A stretch of 12,164 nucleotides of DNA from Physocladia obscura (Eukaryota; Chytridiomycota; Chytridiomycetes; Chytridiales; Chytriomycetaceae). Each line of letters opens with the position of its first letter. Positions within the stretch are counted from its first letter, which is position 1. The notes under the pieces were generated by a model, which was given only the letters and a program-made list of their open reading frames with translations, did not search any database and was not told the origin of the DNA. Below, piece by piece: positions 8,733 to 12,164 of the stretch. Made by a program: the position numbers and the translations under genes. Location of the stretch: positions 1 to 12,164 of the forward strand of contig JADGJH010001069.1 in NCBI GenBank assembly GCA_027596945.1, in the 5' to 3' direction.

Positions 8733-9360
8733 GTCCTGAGAATAGTCAGGTAGCATCCTTTACACCCTGGAGATAAATAAAATAGATAGAATAAACAGAA
8801 ACAGGTAAGTATGGTTAATAAATACAAACACAATGTTTTCTCTTTTTCCATTAAGATACCAAGTCTTTGTTTTGGCACCACCAGTAACAAAAACCCTTCT
8901 CTTTTTCAATGCATGTATCTAGAGCTGCCTCATCACCAATTTCCCTGGTTGCCTACCATGTCCTGTCACCTGGGGGGTAAACTTCTCTTTGGAAGCTTGT
9001 ATTTATTGGTCCAATCATCAGTCCATTGCATTTCTGGCAATACCAATCCTTCCTAGTCCTGGGAAATATGCCATCCAGGTGATGGTGCACTAAAAAGGAT
9101 ATCAACTAACTCATTCCACAGCATCACTAGATCTGTCCTGAATGTCATGGAAGGCAATGGGTGGAAGGAGTGTAAAGGAAAGGTTGGCACTTATACCTTG
9201 GACTGCTGTGAATCCATTACAACAGCCCCAAGTGTCACTCTCATGGTGGAAGATCTGTGGTGGTGCAGAGACACCAAGTGATCTCAATAAACCACTGGCC
9301 TCGCAGAGCTGTTTGCATCCTGCAAACAACATGCCATTTTTCAAAACATCTTCAATTCAT
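8733..9360. other. Fossil coding DNA, strand unresolved
   Basis: After the polyadenylation signals of the broken gene, the stretch 8840-9345 is less AT-rich than its surroundings and has long open segments on both strands. Plus: 8811-9281 is open but for one TAG at 9054-9056. Minus: 9344-9111 is open, and another minus frame near 9060-8850 has paired cysteines (DWYCQKCNG and, further on, GFCYWWC), broken by one TAG. The plus-strand reading of 8.84-9.05 kb has almost no acidic residues, which favours minus there. No family is recognised in any frame. The only CG is at 9301. Confidence 0.4.
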
Positions 9361-9595
9361 TAATTCAACTCCAAAACCCAAAGAGAAACAAAACAAATTA
9401 ATAAGAGAACCCAAAACATGAATAATAAATAAAAAAAACCAAACAAACAGACAGCGAATAAATAAATAAAATTATATACAGAAAATTAATAAACAAATAT
9501 ATACAAAATATAAATAAATACAAACATTTACAAAATATAAATAAACAAATATTTACAAAATAATAAATAAATATTTACAAAAATAATCATCAGAT
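9361..9595. repeat. A-rich low-complexity DNA with a 22-27 bp tandem repeat
   Basis: The stretch is built of TAAA/CAAA words. From about 9481 it becomes a short tandem array with units ending in TTTAC or TATAC: 9505-9531 (27 bp), 9532-9556 (25 bp) and 9557-9578 (22 bp), preceded by a more diverged unit ending at 9504. Unit length falls along the array. No coding potential. Confidence 0.7.
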
Positions 9596-9714
9596 AAAGT
9601 CAAGGAGTTTTGAACAAACTCAACCATCATGTGAGAATCTCACACATTAAAAAGAAGTCACATATTATGCTGCAAGAATGTGATCCTGCAGGCTGCCCAA
9701 CAAACCCAGCATAT
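9596..9714. other. Short unique spacer left of LTR copy 2
   Basis: This segment is not homologous to the flank of LTR copy 1. The five bases before the LTR (CATAT) do not match the five after it (ATTCT), so no target duplication is visible for copy 2. Confidence 0.5.
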
Positions 9715-10087
9715 TGTCTTAGATTGAGAAATAAAATTATGCTATACAAGCTGTATATATGTTAAATAATAATTTAAGATAGGATTGAAAATGGAAATAT
9801 TATTTATTAAAAACTGTGAAAGAATATAAAGTTTACTTTATTCTTAGAGAAATTCAAGAATTGGGATTAAATATTCCAACTTTGCCTTTCACAGTTGAAT
9901 AATTTCTTTTGCTAAGAAATTGGTTTTTAATCAACATTGAGGCACAAAAAATTTATTTTGAAGTAGGGAATTGAGCATTTAAAAGCCGTTCTATTCTTGG
10001 AAATAAATAATACAATTCTAAAACTAAATTATACTTTATTGTGCCAGTTCCACAAATTCAAATGAATCTGCCTCAGGAGTTTCCACA
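9715..10087 (-). mobile_element. LTR copy 2 (373 bp), probably a 3' LTR read on the minus strand
   Basis: The segment begins TGT and ends ACA and aligns end to end with 4775-5163. Well-kept blocks include GGAAATAAATAATA and the stretch around 10020-10040 that reads AAAGTATAATTTAG on the minus strand, a possible TATA region. On the minus strand a 19-base purine run lies one base before its TGTGGAAAC start, as expected of a 3' LTR whose internal region lies to the right. No flanking duplication is seen, which also fits one end of a larger or rearranged element rather than a solo LTR. Confidence 0.65.
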
Positions 10088-10088
10088 A

Positions 10089-10107
10089 TTCTCCTTTTTT
10101 TTTTTCT
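10089..10107 (-). other. Candidate polypurine tract
   Basis: On the minus strand 10107 to 10089 is 19 purines: A, G, eleven A, then GGAGAA. One T separates it from the LTR start. Plus-strand DNA synthesis of LTR retrotransposons is primed from such a tract directly upstream of the 3' LTR. Copy 1 of the LTR has no such tract, as expected of a solo LTR. A chance A-rich run is possible in this AT-rich DNA. Confidence 0.5.
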
Positions 10108-10471
10108 GAATTGTTTATTAAAACAAACTGAATAAACAGGAGTATAACAGAAAGGAAATAAATAAAAAACCTTTAGCACAATGTCAGATTTGGAAATATT
10201 TGAGCATTGGCCAGAAACTGTATAAGTCGGAACCTTGCAGACTTTCTGCTTGACTTCAACTGCATCACCACTATTGCAGTCATAATTTTTAATTTTCCTG
10301 TAGATCCAACAAGTTGAGACAGGATTCAAATCAACAGGCTCAGGGAAATTTATAGTGAGTAAACTCTTTGCTACCACTGTCATTATTGAAGTATTGGATG
10401 ATTGCTGCAGTTTCAGGATTCTGGACACTTATTTTGGTTGCATCAGTGTAATGCCAAGGATCAATGTAGGC
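10100..10471 (-). pseudogene. Unrecognised Cys-containing fossil protein next to LTR copy 2
   Basis: A minus-strand frame from about 10471 reads PWHYTDATKISVQNPETAA and onward to THYKFP, where it meets TGA near 10340. The overlapping frame continues from the same point as FPEPVDLNP, then four Cys within about 45 residues (CWIYRKIKNYDC and later QKVC, GQC), a hydrophobic YLFPFCYTPVYSVCF, and a basic FRKKKRR. The frame ends at a TAA inside the LTR (10036-10038), so its last 15 or so residues are LTR sequence. A one-base indel would explain the frame change; the CCCAG just before the start could instead be a splice acceptor. Cys-rich segment, hydrophobic span and basic tail suggest a membrane protein, and position before a 3' LTR recalls an env-like third ORF, but this is a guess and no family is recognised. 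Confidence 0.4.
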
Positions 10472-10929
10472 TGGGAATTTTCATACTTTATTTTGTACAG
10501 ATTCATGAAACAACTATTTTTTCTTTTTATATCAAAAAATATTCTTTTTGAGAAATTCTTACTCAAAGAAAACAATTTTGATTTGCCTTTGACCATTAAA
10601 AAAATTATTAAAAAAAATTATTTGATTAAATAAAAAATTCTTGAATTAAATTTTTGTCAAATGATTAGAATGGGCATTTTTGTCAAGTGAAGGAGGGTTT
10701 TCCTCTGTCACATGAAAGTTTTTACAAGCAAAACAAAGTTGAAAAATCAAAAGAAAAAACAATTGTCATTTAAACAAGAACCAATATGACTTCAAAATTC
10801 AATGGAAACCAGGAAAATGGAACACAATCACAGACACACTATCTAGACAATCATTTTCACAGGACATTGCTACATCAACAGAAAATTTAAACATCACAAC
10901 ATCAACAACAACACAAATTAATACAATTT
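10472..10929. other. AT-rich stretch without assignable features
   Basis: A/T homopolymer-rich sequence; the plus-strand open frame at 10355-10633 is Phe/Ile/Lys-rich and looks like chance. There is no CG dinucleotide. The part after about 10780 has a Gln/Thr/Asn-rich reading on the plus strand leading toward the integrase fossil and may be its decayed upstream region. Confidence 0.5.
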
Positions 10930-11800
10930 TACAGTTAATAAAAAATGTCGCAATGAAATAAGAGAAGAAATCAAGATAAACAAAATTTTCAGCAACATAT
11001 CAAAACATTTAGCAGATCCAAACAATGAATCTACTTACAAAAATACACCAGACAAAGCTCCCAAGTTAAAAACATTACTAAGGTGTTACTTGCTATGCAA
11101 TGGCATCCTATACTACTTAGAAGTACAAATTTACATTCCAAAATCTCTTTGCTCATACATAACTGACCTTGCTTATGGAGGCAGGCATGGTATACACAAC
11201 AATTGGAAATGTACAGCTGAAAGAATCACAAGACTTTATTATTTGCCATCACTACACTACAAAATTGAGAAATTTGTACAACTCTGTAACTCATGCCAAC
11301 ACTTCAAGATAGTTTGAAGATTACCTTACAGACTATTACAACCACACAAAATTCCTCAAAGACATTGGAAAACTATTTCAATGGACATCACTGGCCCAAT
11401 CATCACATCAACAAATGGCTATGATTATTCAACAAAACAAACTTGAATACTTCCATGTAAGCAAATCAACAATGTAAAACATATAGCCAATCTCTACAAA
11501 CTCAAAATATGAAAGTGTCACAGACTTCAAAAAGAAAATCATCTCTGATCATGGCACATGATTCATGTCCCAATTTTGAACAACTCTATGTACTAAACAA
11601 ATATTATTGACTTCATTCCATCAGCAAACAGACAGACACACAGAAATCAAAAATGATTGGATCTTCATGGCATTACAACACTTTGTATCACATTACCAAG
11701 AAGACTAAAATTGTTACCTTCACATGATCAAATTTGAAATCAATAATACCAAGAACTCATCCACAGGATACACTCCTTTATGTTAGACATAGGTGGATTT
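10930..11800 (+). pseudogene. Decayed Ty3/gypsy integrase
   Basis: The frame from about 10930 reaches the H2C2 zinc domain: NGILYY, then YIPKSL, ERITRLYYLPSL and the pair CNSCQ (near 11285-11299). The first zinc-ligand His appears changed to Tyr (ITDLAYGG). A TGA at 11315-11317 breaks it, after which the same frame gives W-K-T-I-S-M-D-I-T-G-P with the first catalytic Asp at 11384-11386. After indels, ISDHGT (Asp at 11547-11549) and FHQQTDRHTEI (Glu at 11643-11645) supply the other two DDE positions. INNTKNSSTGYTP near 11730-11780 matches the end of the core. Several stops and shifts make it non-functional. It is on the plus strand, opposite to the inferred orientation of LTR copy 2, so it probably belongs to another element. 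Confidence 0.8.
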
Positions 11801-12164
11801 TTCTTTGCTTTATTTGGCATGGCCACACCACTGCAAAGTCAAACAACTAACTTTGTGCCCCCAGGCACAAACATCCTGGCAATTGCCCTCTGGCTGTTGT
11901 CAAAGAGTCCTGATTTGAAGGGTGCATGTTGATATTCCAGTAAGTTTATCAAAAGCTTGATAGTAGACTTGAAGTTTGAGAGTTGACAGAGTTTTTTATT
12001 TGTTCAGATTCTACACAAAAAAAGGAAATCTAAAGCCCTCTTTATAGCTTCTTTTGTACTTGAGACAACTCTGAATTTGAAATAACTTGAAATAGCATTT
12101 CAAATATATCAGTATAAAGGCACTTTTGAGTTTTTCTCCAAATGAAAATATGTTTGAAAAAAAA
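11801..12164. other. Right end: CpG-free, unassigned
   Basis: Short coherent readings exist on both strands around 11830-11960 (plus: VPPGTNILAIALWLLSKSP; minus: a Cys-containing frame), but neither is recognised and each is cut by stops. It may be the region downstream of the integrase core or an unrelated insertion. The last 150 bases are AT-rich with no visible feature. Confidence 0.4.

Noticed and set aside
4770..10087. The two LTR copies as the ends of one 5.3-kb retrotransposon
   Set aside because: The intact host gene OGG1 lies between them, copy 1 has its own target duplication, and the purine tract at copy 2 points away from copy 1.
1..12164. tRNA, rRNA or other structured RNA genes
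   Set aside because: I looked for tRNA-like arms and conserved rRNA stretches on both strands and saw none; short hairpins in AT-rich DNA are not enough.

Overview
The window is nuclear DNA of a eukaryote, most likely a fungus. It carries two intact host genes: a spliced PMT4-type protein O-mannosyltransferase on the minus strand (839-3624) and an OGG1-type 8-oxoguanine DNA glycosylase on the plus strand (6280-7533, possibly from 6085). Five short introns (58-74 bp) with GTGAGT/GTAAGG-like donors, a Pmt4 that follows the yeast protein closely, AATAAA signals and Ty3/gypsy-like fragments fit a fungus. Strong CpG loss outside the genes would suit an early-diverging lineage with cytosine methylation, but the taxon cannot be fixed from the sequence.

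Layout. 1-838: AT-rich, almost CpG-free, with a possible retroelement fragment and a hairpin. 839-3624: PMT4 in six exons. 3625-about 4240: its CpG-containing 5' flank. 4241-5718: a stretch with no CG dinucleotide, holding a decayed minus-strand gag-like reading frame split by a solo LTR (4775-5163) with 5-bp target duplications. 5719-6279: CpG-containing leader of OGG1. 6280-7533: OGG1, then a polyadenylation signal. 7546-12164: about 4.6 kb with only about seven CG dinucleotides. It holds a degenerate palindrome array (8105-8255) directly upstream of a small unrecognised, broken gene (8307-8732), fossil coding pieces (8.84-9.34 kb), an A-rich tandem repeat (9.36-9.58 kb), a second LTR copy (9715-10087) with a polypurine tract on one side, a Cys-containing minus-strand fossil (10100-10471) and a decayed Ty3/gypsy integrase on the plus strand (about 10930-11800).

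The two host genes do not share a pathway: one mannosylates secretory proteins in the ER, the other repairs oxidised guanine in DNA. The main story is genome organisation. Two CpG-retaining gene islands sit in a sea of old transposon DNA in which CpG has been turned into TpG/CpA, which also explains several in-frame TGA codons in the fossils. The most novel items are the unrecognised 141-codon broken gene with its upstream palindrome array, and the solo LTR whose removal rejoins an interrupted reading frame.
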